In this document: positions 9,044-18,990 of the stretch, piece after piece
Layout of the letters: each line of letters starts with the position of its first letter
How positions within the stretch are numbered: position 1 is the stretch's first letter
Assembly (NCBI RefSeq): GCF_000973105.1
Contig: NC_015844.1
Coordinates: 1,174,501 to 1,238,500 of the forward strand
Length of the DNA stretch: 64,000 nucleotides
From: Zobellia galactanivorans
GTDB lineage: Bacteria; Bacteroidota; Bacteroidia; Flavobacteriales; Flavobacteriaceae
Reading direction: 5' to 3'
Notes under the pieces: generated by a model
The model's input: the letters and a program-made list of their open reading frames with translations, nothing else
Told to the model about the DNA's origin: nothing
Database searches by the model: none
Made by a program: the position numbers and the translations under genes

Positions 9044-10165
9044 GTGACCAAGAAAGAATTCATTAGTTTATTAGACAAACATGCAAATGGTTTTTGTTCT
9101 GAAGAAGAAGAGGAGCTTCTACTCGAGTTCTGTAATGAAGCCCAAGGGAAAAATAAAATGGATTCTTGGAATTTATTGGAGACGGAACAAACAAGAATTC
9201 GATTGTTGAAAAACATCACTAACGCTTTAAAGCTTAGCGATATTAAATCTATCAACAATAAGAAAATTTATTGGAAACAGCTTGGGGCGATTGCAGCAAC
9301 GTTTATAAGCCTAATCGCCATTGTCTACTTATTCCAAAAAAATGATAGGTTACCAAATAACACGATTACATTGGAGCTCGAAGATGGTTCATTAAAGGTC
9401 TTAGATGAGCACGCTACAACTGAACTGTTCGATGAACAAGGTAAACTCTTTGGAAAGCAAAAGAAAAGAGAACTTGTCTATTATCCTGCAAACTCAAAAA
9501 GTGAACTTGCTTACAATACATTAACTGTTCCCAACGGAAAAACCTTCGACATCCTATTATCAGATAGCACCAGTGTACATCTCAACGCCGGTTCATCACT
9601 GAAATATCCTGTCAAATTTTTAAGGGGAGAAGAAAGAAAAATATTTCTATCAGGGGAGGCTTTTCTGAATGTAAAGAAAGATTCCCTGCGTCCATTTATA
9701 GTAAATGCCGATGAGTTGAACATTAGGGTACTTGGCACTCAATTTAATATCAATGCATACCCAGAAGATGAAGTTGCCGAAGTTGTTCTAATTGAAGGCT
9801 CCGTGAGTCTCTACCAACATGAGGAGAATTTTCTAGAGAAAGGTACTTTACTCGCTCCCGGACATAAAGCAAGCTTCAATAAAAAACATAGAGAATTTTC
9901 TAAAGAGAAGGTTTTACCCGACCTCTATACTTCATGGATGCAGAATGAACTGGTTTTTAGGAAAATGACTTTTGAAAATATTCTAAGAAAATTGGAGAGA
10001 CATTACAACGTCAAAATCTCAAATGATAATTTAAGTATATCGAAAGAAAAATTCAATGCCAATCTAGGTAAAAATACTCCTATAGAAGCTGTGCTTCAAG
10101 ATTTGAAAACAACCTATAATATCAATTATACCATTAATGGAAATCAAATAAATATAACAGAATAA
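9044..10165 (+). CDS. FecR family anti-sigma factor
   Basis: A 373-aa inner-membrane anti-sigma factor. A cytoplasmic N-terminal part (1-75) binds the sigma factor, one membrane helix lies near 78-97 (GAIAATFISLIAIVYLF), and a periplasmic FecR domain follows (about 160-260, TVPNGKTFDILLSDSTSVHLNAGSSLKYP, FIVNADELNIRVLGTQFNI). A C-terminal DUF4974-type domain (about 305-372) ends in NINYTINGNQINI. The start is GTG. It probably relays a signal from the STN domain of the SusC protein encoded next. Confidence 0.92.
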   Translation: MTKKEFISLLDKHANGFCSEEEEELLLEFCNEAQGKNKMDSWNLLETEQTRIRLLKNITNALKLSDIKSINNKKIYWKQLGAIAATFISLIAIVYLFQKNDRLPNNTITLELEDGSLKVLDEHATTELFDEQGKLFGKQKKRELVYYPANSKSELAYNTLTVPNGKTFDILLSDSTSVHLNAGSSLKYPVKFLRGEERKIFLSGEAFLNVKKDSLRPFIVNADELNIRVLGTQFNINAYPEDEVAEVVLIEGSVSLYQHEENFLEKGTLLAPGHKASFNKKHREFSKEKVLPDLYTSWMQNELVFRKMTFENILRKLERHYNVKISNDNLSISKEKFNANLGKNTPIEAVLQDLKTTYNINYTINGNQINITE

Positions 10166-10252
10166 AAAACCATAATACTTATGAACTAGAACAACCAAAG
10201 TAAAAACCAACAATAAAAAAGCACTCTAGTATCAATACTAAAAATTAAAAAA

Positions 10253-10282
10253 AATCGAGAAATGCGTCAACATTTCCCGATT
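10253..10282 (+). promoter_or_regulatory. Hairpin in the fecR-susC intergenic region
   Basis: aatcgagaaatg (10253-10264) pairs with catttcccgatt (10271-10282) at 11 of 12 positions across a 6-nt loop. It lies 52 bp before the susC ATG and has no T tract, so it is more likely a leader structure that affects processing or stability of the susC mRNA than a terminator. Confidence 0.4.
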
Positions 10283-10334
10283 GGACTAAAGTGATTTTTC
10301 TAAAAGAATTACCACAATATAACACTATAAAAGT

Positions 10335-13300
10335 ATGAAAAAACTTCTTAACCTTACAAGAAGCCTTTCCCCGTTTCAAAAATTCACTTATAAAATGAGA
10401 CTTTGCATTCTACTCATTTTAGTTTCTTTTTTTAAAATTAACGCTAATGAAAACTATTCATCACAAACCAAGCTCACACTAAATTATAATAACATATCCG
10501 TGAGTGAACTCATTGATACCATTGAGAACTCCACAGATTTTCGTTTCGTATATAAAATCAAGGCTGTCGACTTAGGCCGTTCAGTATCTATTAATGTCCG
10601 GAACGTACCGATTGATACTTTACTCGATTTAATATTCTCAAAAACAAAAACCGATTACAAAGTCATTGAAACCCGCATATTCCTTACTGAATCCAAGTTG
10701 AAAAATGATGCAACCAATAGGACTAAGCATCACATTCCTAATCTAAAATCAGATTTACAAAAATTAATCAATGGTACCATTACCGATGAAAACGGAAGTC
10801 CATTACCTGGTGCTAGCATTGTTGAAAAAGGAACTACTAACGGTACGACCTCTGATTTTGATGGCAACTACACCATTAACGTTTCTAACAACGGTGCAAC
10901 GTTAATTGTCTCCTATATCGGCTACACAACTAACGAAATAATAGTAGGGGAAAGGACGGAAATCAATGTACAACTAGAACCCGACGCAATGGAACTGTCA
11001 GGTGTTGTGGTAACGGCCCTAGGTATCAAAAGAGAAGAAAAATCACTGGGATATTCGGCACAGACGATAAATGAAAAGTCCGTAAAGGATGCCAAGACCA
11101 ACAACTGGGTAAATTCCCTTTCAGGAAAGGTAGCAGGGCTGAACATTCAAGGTGCTGGAGCCGGCCCAATGGGATCGGCACGTATAACCCTTAGAGGCGA
11201 ATCATCGCTAAATTTGGAAAACAATCAGGCTCTAGTAGTTGTTGATGGTGTTCCAATTAGCAGCAAAATTACTGGCACAGGTTTCTCGTCTTACCTTTCA
11301 GCAGATAGCCCTGTGGATTATGGATCAACCTTATCCGATATCAATCCTGACGATATTGAGGAAATGACTGTTTTAAAAGGACCAGGTGCCACGGCATTAT
11401 ATGGTAGCAGGGCTGGTAACGGAGCTATTATTATTACTACCAAATCAGGTTCAAAACAAAAGAATGGAATTGGCGTTACTATTAACTCCAACTTTAATAC
11501 CGAATCAGTCAATCGTTATCCCGACTATCAATTTGAATATGGTGAGGGGCGCACTTCTGAGTATTATTCATATTTAGATAGTCCAGACGGCTTAAACACC
11601 AGTACCAACGTGGGTGCGGGCAGAGCATGGGGCCCAAAATTTTCAGGACAATCCTATTTTCAATTTAATCCCGATACCCCTGATGGCAGACCAACTGAGC
11701 GAACCCCATGGGTACCCTACAAAAATTATATTTCGGGATTCTTCAGGACTGGTACAACTACTTCCAACAGTATTTCCTTAGAAGGCGGTGGAGACAACGG
11801 ATCCGCAAGATTTTCAGTAACCCATTTAAAGAACAAATGGATTATACCTAATACTGGTTTTGAACGTATTAATGCCTCATTATCGGTAAACCAAAAAATT
11901 TCCGACAAGTTAAAAATCGCGGGTAAAGCTAACTATACTAATAAAACTAGTGACAACCTACCAGCTGCCGGTTACAATAATCAATCCTTAATGTATTTTC
12001 TGATTCTTGGAACTGCCCCGAGTATTAATCCTGAATGGTTTGACCCTTATTGGCAACCCGGGTTAGAGGATGTTGAACAAAAAAATCCTTTTAACCCAGG
12101 GCCGGACAATCCACTTCTGGGTATGTATGAAATGTTGAACACAATGAATAAACATGGTGTTATTGCGAATATTTCACTAGACTATGAATTTTCCAAAAAG
12201 TTAAGTCTTAAAGTACGTTCCGGCCTGGATATGGCCTATGAATTCAGAACACAACAGCGCCCATTTAGCATGACTAAATTCCCTAGAGGCTCTTATCGCG
12301 AACAGGACGTATTCAGTTATGAATCCAATACAGACTTCCTATTGACCTACACAGGAAATCTGGGCAAAAAAATTGGTTTTACAGTCTCAGGTGGAGGTAA
12401 TGCTATGCGGCAGAACTATAATTTTACCGGAAAATATGCGGATCAATTGGCGCAGCCAGGCATTTATCAAATTTCTAATAGTTTAGACCAAGCAGTATTA
12501 GACCCCATAAGGACAGAGAAAGCTACCAATAGCTTATATGCAATTTCACAACTTTCATTCTTAAATGACCGTATTTTTTTAGATCTTACCGGCCGTAATG
12601 ACTGGTCGAGTACCTTACCTTTAAAAAACAACTCTTTTTTCTATCCATCGGTAAGCACCAGTTTCTTAGTTAGTGATTTAATAACACTTCCAGAAGCCGT
12701 TTCTTTTGCAAAACTTCGGCTTTCATGGGCGCAAGTAGGTAATGATACCCGCCCCTATCAAACCGCTAAATACTATGATAGAGTTTTAAGTAATAGTTTT
12801 ACAAACCCAACCACTCTTTTCAATAACGAATTAAAACCTGAAATTACAACAAGCTATGAGATTGGAGTAGATTTACGATTATTGAAAAATCGGTTAGGAC
12901 TAGACGCGACTTATTATACAAATGACAGTCGTAACCAGATTTTAGCCATTCCCTTGGATCCGGTATCGGGCTATTCGAACGCACTAATTAATGCGGGTTT
13001 AATCAACAGTCAAGGTTTGGAACTTAAATTAACTGCCAAACCTATTAACAATGAAAATTTCAAATGGAATACAACCTTGATATGGTCAAGAAACCGTAGT
13101 TATGTAAAGGAACTTTCAGATGGAATAGAAACTCAGGTTATATATGCACGTGGTAGTAACGTATCCATAGAAGCTCGTGTAGGAGGCCTTATGGGGGATC
13201 TTTACGGCAGAGGTTTCCAACGTTCTCCAGATGGACAGATTATCTATTCATCTGCTGGTCTTCCTGCAGAATTGGATCCAGAAAGTAAAAAACTAGGGAA

Positions 13301-13841
13301 TGCTTTTCCCGATTGGAAGGGTAGTATTATGAACGAAATCTCATTGGGCCGGTTCAAGTTCAGTATGCTTTTGGATGGTCAAACAGGTGGAAGTATATAT
13401 TCCCATACAAACCACAAGAGTAATACCTTAGGTAAAACCAAAGTGACATTACCAGGTCGTGAAACGGGTATTGTAGGAGACGGGGTAGTCTTACAGCAAG
13501 ATGGTTCCTATGCTCCTAATACCATAAATGTTCCCGCTGATTCCTATTACAATAATTATTACAAGAGTAGCAATGCTGAAACAAACATCTTTAGCACTGA
13601 TTTTCTCAAAATACGCGAGGTTAGACTAGAGTATAAATTCGCTAAGAATTTGCTAGACAAAATTGGGTTGCAAGGAGCAACTATCGCATTGTTTGGAAGG
13701 GACCTATTCAATTTTACTAAGTTTCCCGGTTTTGATCCAGAAGGTGGCAATCTGAATAACGGTACGTTAACCCCAGGAGTGGAATTGGCCCAGTTTCCCT
13801 CCACACGTTCTATCGGAACCAATCTCACTTTAAAATTTTAA
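10335..13841 (+). CDS. SusC/RagA family TonB-dependent outer-membrane receptor with STN domain
   Basis: A 1168-aa outer-membrane importer. Order: signal peptide (about 20-36); secretin/TonB short N-terminal (STN) domain (about 48-115, ISVSELIDTIENSTDFRFVYKI); carboxypeptidase-regulatory-like domain (about 152-230, GTITDENGSPLPGASIVEKG, FDGNYTI); plug (about 240-370, LNIQGAGAGPMGSARITLRGES, DDIEEMTVLKGPGATALYGSRAGNGAI); then a beta-barrel ending LTLKF. The STN domain marks it as a signalling receptor matched to the sigma/FecR pair upstream. It pairs with the SusD 18 bp downstream. Cargo is unknown; the neighbouring phosphodiesterases suggest a phosphorylated glycan or head-group polymer. Confidence 0.95.
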   Translation: MKKLLNLTRSLSPFQKFTYKMRLCILLILVSFFKINANENYSSQTKLTLNYNNISVSELIDTIENSTDFRFVYKIKAVDLGRSVSINVRNVPIDTLLDLIFSKTKTDYKVIETRIFLTESKLKNDATNRTKHHIPNLKSDLQKLINGTITDENGSPLPGASIVEKGTTNGTTSDFDGNYTINVSNNGATLIVSYIGYTTNEIIVGERTEINVQLEPDAMELSGVVVTALGIKREEKSLGYSAQTINEKSVKDAKTNNWVNSLSGKVAGLNIQGAGAGPMGSARITLRGESSLNLENNQALVVVDGVPISSKITGTGFSSYLSADSPVDYGSTLSDINPDDIEEMTVLKGPGATALYGSRAGNGAIIITTKSGSKQKNGIGVTINSNFNTESVNRYPDYQFEYGEGRTSEYYSYLDSPDGLNTSTNVGAGRAWGPKFSGQSYFQFNPDTPDGRPTERTPWVPYKNYISGFFRTGTTTSNSISLEGGGDNGSARFSVTHLKNKWIIPNTGFERINASLSVNQKISDKLKIAGKANYTNKTSDNLPAAGYNNQSLMYFLILGTAPSINPEWFDPYWQPGLEDVEQKNPFNPGPDNPLLGMYEMLNTMNKHGVIANISLDYEFSKKLSLKVRSGLDMAYEFRTQQRPFSMTKFPRGSYREQDVFSYESNTDFLLTYTGNLGKKIGFTVSGGGNAMRQNYNFTGKYADQLAQPGIYQISNSLDQAVLDPIRTEKATNSLYAISQLSFLNDRIFLDLTGRNDWSSTLPLKNNSFFYPSVSTSFLVSDLITLPEAVSFAKLRLSWAQVGNDTRPYQTAKYYDRVLSNSFTNPTTLFNNELKPEITTSYEIGVDLRLLKNRLGLDATYYTNDSRNQILAIPLDPVSGYSNALINAGLINSQGLELKLTAKPINNENFKWNTTLIWSRNRSYVKELSDGIETQVIYARGSNVSIEARVGGLMGDLYGRGFQRSPDGQIIYSSAGLPAELDPESKKLGNAFPDWKGSIMNEISLGRFKFSMLLDGQTGGSIYSHTNHKSNTLGKTKVTLPGRETGIVGDGVVLQQDGSYAPNTINVPADSYYNNYYKSSNAETNIFSTDFLKIREVRLEYKFAKNLLDKIGLQGATIALFGRDLFNFTKFPGFDPEGGNLNNGTLTPGVELAQFPSTRSIGTNLTLKF

Positions 13842-13859
13842 ACCTTATCTACTTTAAAC

Positions 13860-15338
13860 ATGTACAAAAAACTTATAAATACCGTTCTGATCTTTACAAT
13901 CTTGCTGACTGGTTGTACCAAAGATTTTGAAGAATTAAACACTGACCCGAACAGACCTGAAGAAATAACCCCTGGGGTACTTTTAGGACAGTTGCAGTAC
14001 CGCATAGTAAATTCGGCAATTAAGTCATCTAGATCATTCACTCATGAATTAATGCAAGTGGATGTACCAAGGGAAAGTACAGGTGGTGGCGGTCAACATC
14101 GTTACGTCATAAATCCAGGAGAAGGTGTTTGGACTTCTTTCTATAGTTATCTGACGGATATTGAAGATTTACAGACTATTTCAGAGGAACTAAACGAGGA
14201 TAATTATAAAGGCATCGCATTAGTTTACAAGTCTTGGGCATTTTCCATCTTGACAGATTTATATGGTGATATCCCTTATTTTGAAGCTACTTCCGCAGGT
14301 GATGGTGTTTTTCAACCAAAATTCGACAAACAAGAAGATATTTATGTACAAATCTTAAATGATTTGGAAATAGCCAATTCCTTATTTGACGATTCCAAAG
14401 CACTCACTTACGGAGGAGATTTGGTATATGAAGCAAACGAACTGTCAGGTGATAGTAACCCTGGCATAACCAAATGGAAAAAATTTGCTAATTCACTACG
14501 TTTAAGACTTTTACTAAGGATATCCAAGCGTGATGGCGAGATCGATATAACGTCGCAAATCAATACTATTTTAAGTGACCCGGAAACCTATCCCGTTTTT
14601 ACCAGTATAGATGATAATGCAATTTTCAATTATACCGGTTCGTTCCCCTACTTTAACCCATATTATAATGCACGTACGGTAGATTGGAGCGAAAACGTCT
14701 ACTTTACAAAATTCTTTATTGACGGACTTAATGCCTCCGAAGACCCAAGACGCAATGTATGGGCCCTCACGGTTGAACAAGAGGGTCAAAACATTTATAG
14801 AGGAGCAGAAAGCGGTTATCCTGTAACTACCCAACACGTTGTAGGACAGAATTCCAGTTATAGCGACAATCTTAAAACGTTTCCTCAACTGGGTATCATG
14901 ATGACCTATGCCGAAGTAGAATTTATTAAAGCGGAACTTGCCTTAAAAAATCATCCTACTGGCCAACAGCCAAAAGATCATTACGCATCCGGAATAAGGG
15001 CTTCCATGGCCCAATGGGGGGCACCTATGCCAAATGACTTTTTAGAACGAGAAAATATTAAATACGATACTTCAGCTACAATGGAAGGCCAGATGACGCA
15101 AATTATGTTGCAAAAATACTATGCCTACTTTTTTGTAGACTACCAATCTTGGTTCGAAAAGCGCAGGACTGGATACCCTGAACTCCCAAGAGGAGAGGGT
15201 ATTCCCTTGGAAAACAACTTTCCCTCTAGAATTCCCTACCCCACCTACCTTCAATCGTTAAACCCAAATAACTTGCAGGCGGCAGTAAATAATATGGGTG
15301 GAGATAATAGTGATATTAAAGTTTGGTGGGATAAATAA
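13860..15338 (+). CDS. SusD/RagB family outer-membrane lipoprotein (SusD-like_2)
   Basis: A 492-aa surface lipoprotein that forms the lid of the SusC pore. The lipobox is ILLTGC (Cys19). The sequence start TKDFEELNTDPNRPEEITPG and the all-helical TPR-like body (GIALVYKSWAFSILTDLYGDIPYFEA, KWKKFANSLRLRLLLRISK, EVEFIKAELALKNH) fit the SusD-like_2 subfamily. It follows susC by 18 bp and is followed by a phosphodiesterase gene whose ORF is nearly contiguous. Confidence 0.93.
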   Translation: MYKKLINTVLIFTILLTGCTKDFEELNTDPNRPEEITPGVLLGQLQYRIVNSAIKSSRSFTHELMQVDVPRESTGGGGQHRYVINPGEGVWTSFYSYLTDIEDLQTISEELNEDNYKGIALVYKSWAFSILTDLYGDIPYFEATSAGDGVFQPKFDKQEDIYVQILNDLEIANSLFDDSKALTYGGDLVYEANELSGDSNPGITKWKKFANSLRLRLLLRISKRDGEIDITSQINTILSDPETYPVFTSIDDNAIFNYTGSFPYFNPYYNARTVDWSENVYFTKFFIDGLNASEDPRRNVWALTVEQEGQNIYRGAESGYPVTTQHVVGQNSSYSDNLKTFPQLGIMMTYAEVEFIKAELALKNHPTGQQPKDHYASGIRASMAQWGAPMPNDFLERENIKYDTSATMEGQMTQIMLQKYYAYFFVDYQSWFEKRRTGYPELPRGEGIPLENNFPSRIPYPTYLQSLNPNNLQAAVNNMGGDNSDIKVWWDK

Positions 15339-15354
15339 TTCATCTAAATATATC

Positions 15355-16899
15355 ATGGTCATGATAAGTATTCGAAAAAAGAAAATGAGCGGATTTCTGG
15401 CGATTATCCTATTGACATTTACAGCTGTCGCACAAGACTTTAAAAAAGAACAGAAAATAAAAACTCTAGTTGTTTTTTTTGATGGCCTTCGCCCTGATTA
15501 TATTACTCCTGAACTGATGCCTAACGTCTATTCTATTTCCCAATCGGGAAGCTATGGCAAACGGCACCATAGTGTTTTCCCAACTGTAACAAGGGTTAAT
15601 GCCACCTCATTTTCCACTGGTAGTTATCCGACTACACATGGTCTAATGGGGAATTCTGTCTATTTTCCAGAAGTCTATGATAAAAGAGGCATAAATACAG
15701 GGGATTATCACGAATTGGAAAAAATTAACAAGACTACAAATGGCAGATTACTTACCTCAACAACCTTAGGAGAGATAATTCAAAAAGCGGGAGCCAGAAT
15801 GATGGTATTCAGTTCTGGCTCAACAGGTCAGGCACTTATGCAAAATCATACCGTCGCGGGCGGAGCAATTATCAACCCCGAACTCATTTTACCATTGTCC
15901 CTAAAAGAGGAAATTATCAAGGACGTTGGTCCCATTCCTGAAAAAACGAAGCCCAATAAAGCTCAACATCAATGGATAACGAATGCCTTTTTAAAGTATG
16001 GACTTGATTCCAACGGTCCATTAGTGAGTTCGATTTGGTATTCTGACCCAGATGGCACGGCACACAGTAACGGGATAGGAGATTCAAAGGTGACGGAGGC
16101 TATTAAATTTGTCGATGCAGAATTTGGGAGAATATTGAATGAGATGCGGAGCCAAAACCTAGAGCAGTATTTTAATATAATCATTTCAGCAGATCACGGA
16201 TTTATAACGCATATAGGCAACATAAGCATTTCTGATTTTTTGATTAATGAAGGTTTAAAAAAAGACAAAGACAGCGACGATGTAATTCTTGTGGGAGGCG
16301 CTATTCATGTGAAAAATCATGATTGTGTTACCATCCAAAAAATAGTTACCGCTTTGCAAAATGAAGATTGGATAGGGGCTATTTTTTCCAAGGCAAAAAA
16401 ACCTGGTGAACTAATGGGAAGTATTCAAGGAACCCTATCATTTGAATCGATACACTGGAACCACAAAGAGCGTGCTGCCGATATTTTGGTTGATGTAAAT
16501 TGGAATGACAGTATTAACGAAAATGGTTATGCGGGAAAGGGTTATTTAAAAGGGTTAGCTGGACATGGCGGTCTTAGCCCGTATGAAGTTAACATTGCTT
16601 TATTGGTAAAAGGACCAAGCTTTAAGAAGAACATTATAAGTGCATTACCCACATCAAATGTAGATATTGCCCCGACCATTTTAGCGATTTACGGCTTGCC
16701 CATACCTGAAACAATGGATGGCAGAGTTATTGGAGAACTATTGACCGGGAAGAGGGCAAACAAAAACACACAGCCAAAAGAAGAGAGTATTAAAGCGACC
16801 GTTGAATTAGAAGATGGCAGTTATAATCTAACTTTGAATCGGACAGCTTTAGGCGAATATTTCTATGTAGATTCTGCCCAAGTAGAAAGAACTCATTAA
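15355..16899 (+). CDS. Type I phosphodiesterase / nucleotide pyrophosphatase family protein, exported
   Basis: About 514 aa, alkaline-phosphatase superfamily. An exported protein with signal MSGFLAIILLTFTAVAQ. Two-metal site motifs are visible: FFDGLRPDYIT (Asp), the nucleophile region FPTVTRVNATSFSTGSYP (probable Thr), DPDGTAHSNG, SADHGF and GLAGHGGLSPYE. This family hydrolyses phosphodiester or pyrophosphate bonds such as nucleotides or glycerophosphocholine. The frame is open back to 15298 inside susD, but ATGs at 15355 and 15361, just past the susD stop, are more plausible starts. Position at the end of the sigma-fecR-susCD cluster suggests it works on the same imported or surface-bound substrate as the GDPD. 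Confidence 0.85.
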   Translation: MVMISIRKKKMSGFLAIILLTFTAVAQDFKKEQKIKTLVVFFDGLRPDYITPELMPNVYSISQSGSYGKRHHSVFPTVTRVNATSFSTGSYPTTHGLMGNSVYFPEVYDKRGINTGDYHELEKINKTTNGRLLTSTTLGEIIQKAGARMMVFSSGSTGQALMQNHTVAGGAIINPELILPLSLKEEIIKDVGPIPEKTKPNKAQHQWITNAFLKYGLDSNGPLVSSIWYSDPDGTAHSNGIGDSKVTEAIKFVDAEFGRILNEMRSQNLEQYFNIIISADHGFITHIGNISISDFLINEGLKKDKDSDDVILVGGAIHVKNHDCVTIQKIVTALQNEDWIGAIFSKAKKPGELMGSIQGTLSFESIHWNHKERAADILVDVNWNDSINENGYAGKGYLKGLAGHGGLSPYEVNIALLVKGPSFKKNIISALPTSNVDIAPTILAIYGLPIPETMDGRVIGELLTGKRANKNTQPKEESIKATVELEDGSYNLTLNRTALGEYFYVDSAQVERTH

Positions 16900-17428
16900 A
16901 AATAAGGTGAACTATACAAATCAAAAGACAAGAAGCGCTAATGACTGTATATTCCCGACCTTAAAAAGATTTTTTTTGCGACCAACGAAATAGGCAGTTA
17001 AAAAAAATTAAGTTAATATACAAAACACCACCATCAGTAAAAGCATAAACATCTATTACTGAAGGTTGGTGTCTTTAATCGAACGTTTCCTTATCTAAGA
17101 AAAAGATTAGGAAAAAATTATAATTTTATTTTTTTACCAACTTTCTTAATACACTTTGTAGATGTCCATCTAAAAATAACATTTAGATTCCTTAAAGAAA
17201 TGGAATATTTAATTTTATCCCAGTTTATATATGGTTAACTGCAGTATTGTCCTTGAGTAAGGTTCCTAATCGTTGACCATATGGAACTAGCATATGGTTT
17301 TGAGTCAGTTCATCAAACGTTTTACCAAAACTAATACTCTATCAAGCCCAGGTCTTGTTATTTCAAGCTTAAATCAATGTAAGATTTGAGTCTCTAAGTG
17401 AAAATAAAATCTCAAAAATTACTTGACT
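16900..17428. other. Intergenic region between convergent genes
   Basis: About 530 bp between two converging loci. It contains the hairpin at 17025-17072 and a second inverted repeat, atatggttaac (17229-17239) with gttgaccatat (17272-17282). No gene is recognisable. Confidence 0.5.
17025..17072 (+). terminator. Probable terminator after the phosphodiesterase gene
   Basis: acaccaccatcagta (17025-17039) pairs imperfectly with tactgaaggttggtgt (17057-17072). It is 125 bp past the phosphodiesterase stop codon and between convergent genes, so it may serve either strand. No long T tract follows. Confidence 0.45.
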
Positions 17429-18949
17429 TCAATAGTCCTGACCAATGCTACTATTCATGACAGAAGTTTTCCATCGTCTCCATGCAGCTTTCATATTCTC
17501 AAGCTTTTCAGGCTTATTATTTGCTAAATTATGCTTTTCCGCTGGATCGTTTCCAATATTATAAAGTTCAAAAATTTCATCCTTATTCTTTCTATAAATT
17601 TTAAAATTATTGTCAATTAATGCCGATTGACCCTGAAATTCAAAAGCCAATGGTTTTAATCTTTCCTTTACATCTTTCTTTACAATAGGAATTAGGTCAA
17701 CACCATCAAAAGGACGGTTGTCATCAACTAAACTTGAACCTAACAAATTTTCAATTGTTGGAAAATAATCTGAGGTAAAACAGGGAATTTCCACTTTAAT
17801 ACCTGGCTCAATTTTCCCATGCCATTCCATAATACCAGGCACCCTGATTCCCCCCTCGTAAAGACTTCTTTTTCGTCCTCTCAACCCCTTTGTCAGGCCT
17901 TGGGTTCTCCCTTCCACTAGTTTTCCTTCAGGGCCATTATCACTAGTATAAAAGAGTACCGTATTTTCAGATATACTTAATTCCTTAAGCTTAGCGCGTA
18001 AACGTCCCACCTGTTCGTCCATAGCCGATATTACTCCATAATAATGCTGTTGATCTAAAGAAAGCTCATCATAAGGTTTTCTATAATTATCACCTGCTAC
18101 AACAGGTAAGTGGGGACTATGAAACCAAACTATACTTAAAAATGGCTTATTGGTTTCCACTGCGTTTTCAATAAAAGGAATTACTCTATCCATAATTATA
18201 CGTGAATCGTCTCCTTCTAAGTTTTCATTAACTATTTTATTAGGACCGGACCAATACGAGGTTCCAAAAGATTCTCCTCTTACCAATGTTTTTTTTACAT
18301 CACCCGAAGCTATTGAGGGTGTAATCATGGGGTTCCATGTTGGAACTTTGGACTCGGTCACGAAGCTTACATCAAAGCCATGCTCCCAGGGTGGAGCATA
18401 ATGTGCGTCATGTGCCTTTCTACCTCCCCTATTGGCATCCAAGGTATCTTTTGTGAGTGTGCCTAAATGCCACTTCCCAAAATGACCGGTTGCATAGCCT
18501 TCAGCCTTCGCCAATTCCCCAATTGTATACTCTTCTTTCTTTAAATGTCCACAATTGGCCTTACAAATGCCATAGCGCAAAGGGTGCCTACCAGTCATAA
18601 CACTTCCGCGTGTAGGGGAGCATACCGATGAAGCCGCATAAAATCGATTAAAAACAGCACCGTTATCGGCCATGGCATCTAAATTTGGGGTCCTTAAATA
18701 TGGATGCCCATTGTACCCTGTATCGCCCCAACCTTGGTCATCCGCCATCATTAAAATGATATTAGGACGAATTTCACTTTTTTTAGTTGTCACATTTCCG
18801 GTTTCACTTTTTGATTTACAAGAAACCAGTAAAACAACTATGGTGATTAAAATCACCATCACCACTCTATTAATTTGTACTCCAATTGTATTACACGCCA
18901 TTAGATACCATTTAGATAAAGTTTTAATATTTGTTTTAATTACTCTCAT
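17429..18949 (-). CDS. Sulfatase (S1 family), lipoprotein
   Basis: A 506-aa formylglycine-dependent sulfatase. The catalytic motif is CSPTRG (Cys110), to be matured to formylglycine. Metal ligands are in MMADDQGWGDTGYNG (D70-D71) and FYTSDNGPEG. A hydrophobic stretch ending LLVSC (Cys44) is a lipobox, so it is predicted to be anchored to a membrane or the cell surface. The ORF starts at 18949, but Met17 (18901) or Met31 (18859) would give a more normal signal peptide. It is the last gene of the minus-strand sulfatase locus and is intact, unlike the copy at 24277. Confidence 0.92.
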   Translation of the reverse strand: MRVIKTNIKTLSKWYLMACNTIGVQINRVVMVILITIVVLLVSCKSKSETGNVTTKKSEIRPNIILMMADDQGWGDTGYNGHPYLRTPNLDAMADNGAVFNRFYAASSVCSPTRGSVMTGRHPLRYGICKANCGHLKKEEYTIGELAKAEGYATGHFGKWHLGTLTKDTLDANRGGRKAHDAHYAPPWEHGFDVSFVTESKVPTWNPMITPSIASGDVKKTLVRGESFGTSYWSGPNKIVNENLEGDDSRIIMDRVIPFIENAVETNKPFLSIVWFHSPHLPVVAGDNYRKPYDELSLDQQHYYGVISAMDEQVGRLRAKLKELSISENTVLFYTSDNGPEGKLVEGRTQGLTKGLRGRKRSLYEGGIRVPGIMEWHGKIEPGIKVEIPCFTSDYFPTIENLLGSSLVDDNRPFDGVDLIPIVKKDVKERLKPLAFEFQGQSALIDNNFKIYRKNKDEIFELYNIGNDPAEKHNLANNKPEKLENMKAAWRRWKTSVMNSSIGQDY

Positions 18950-18990
18950 GTAGCTAAATAATTATAGATTCAAGTCTTAAAAATTATTTC

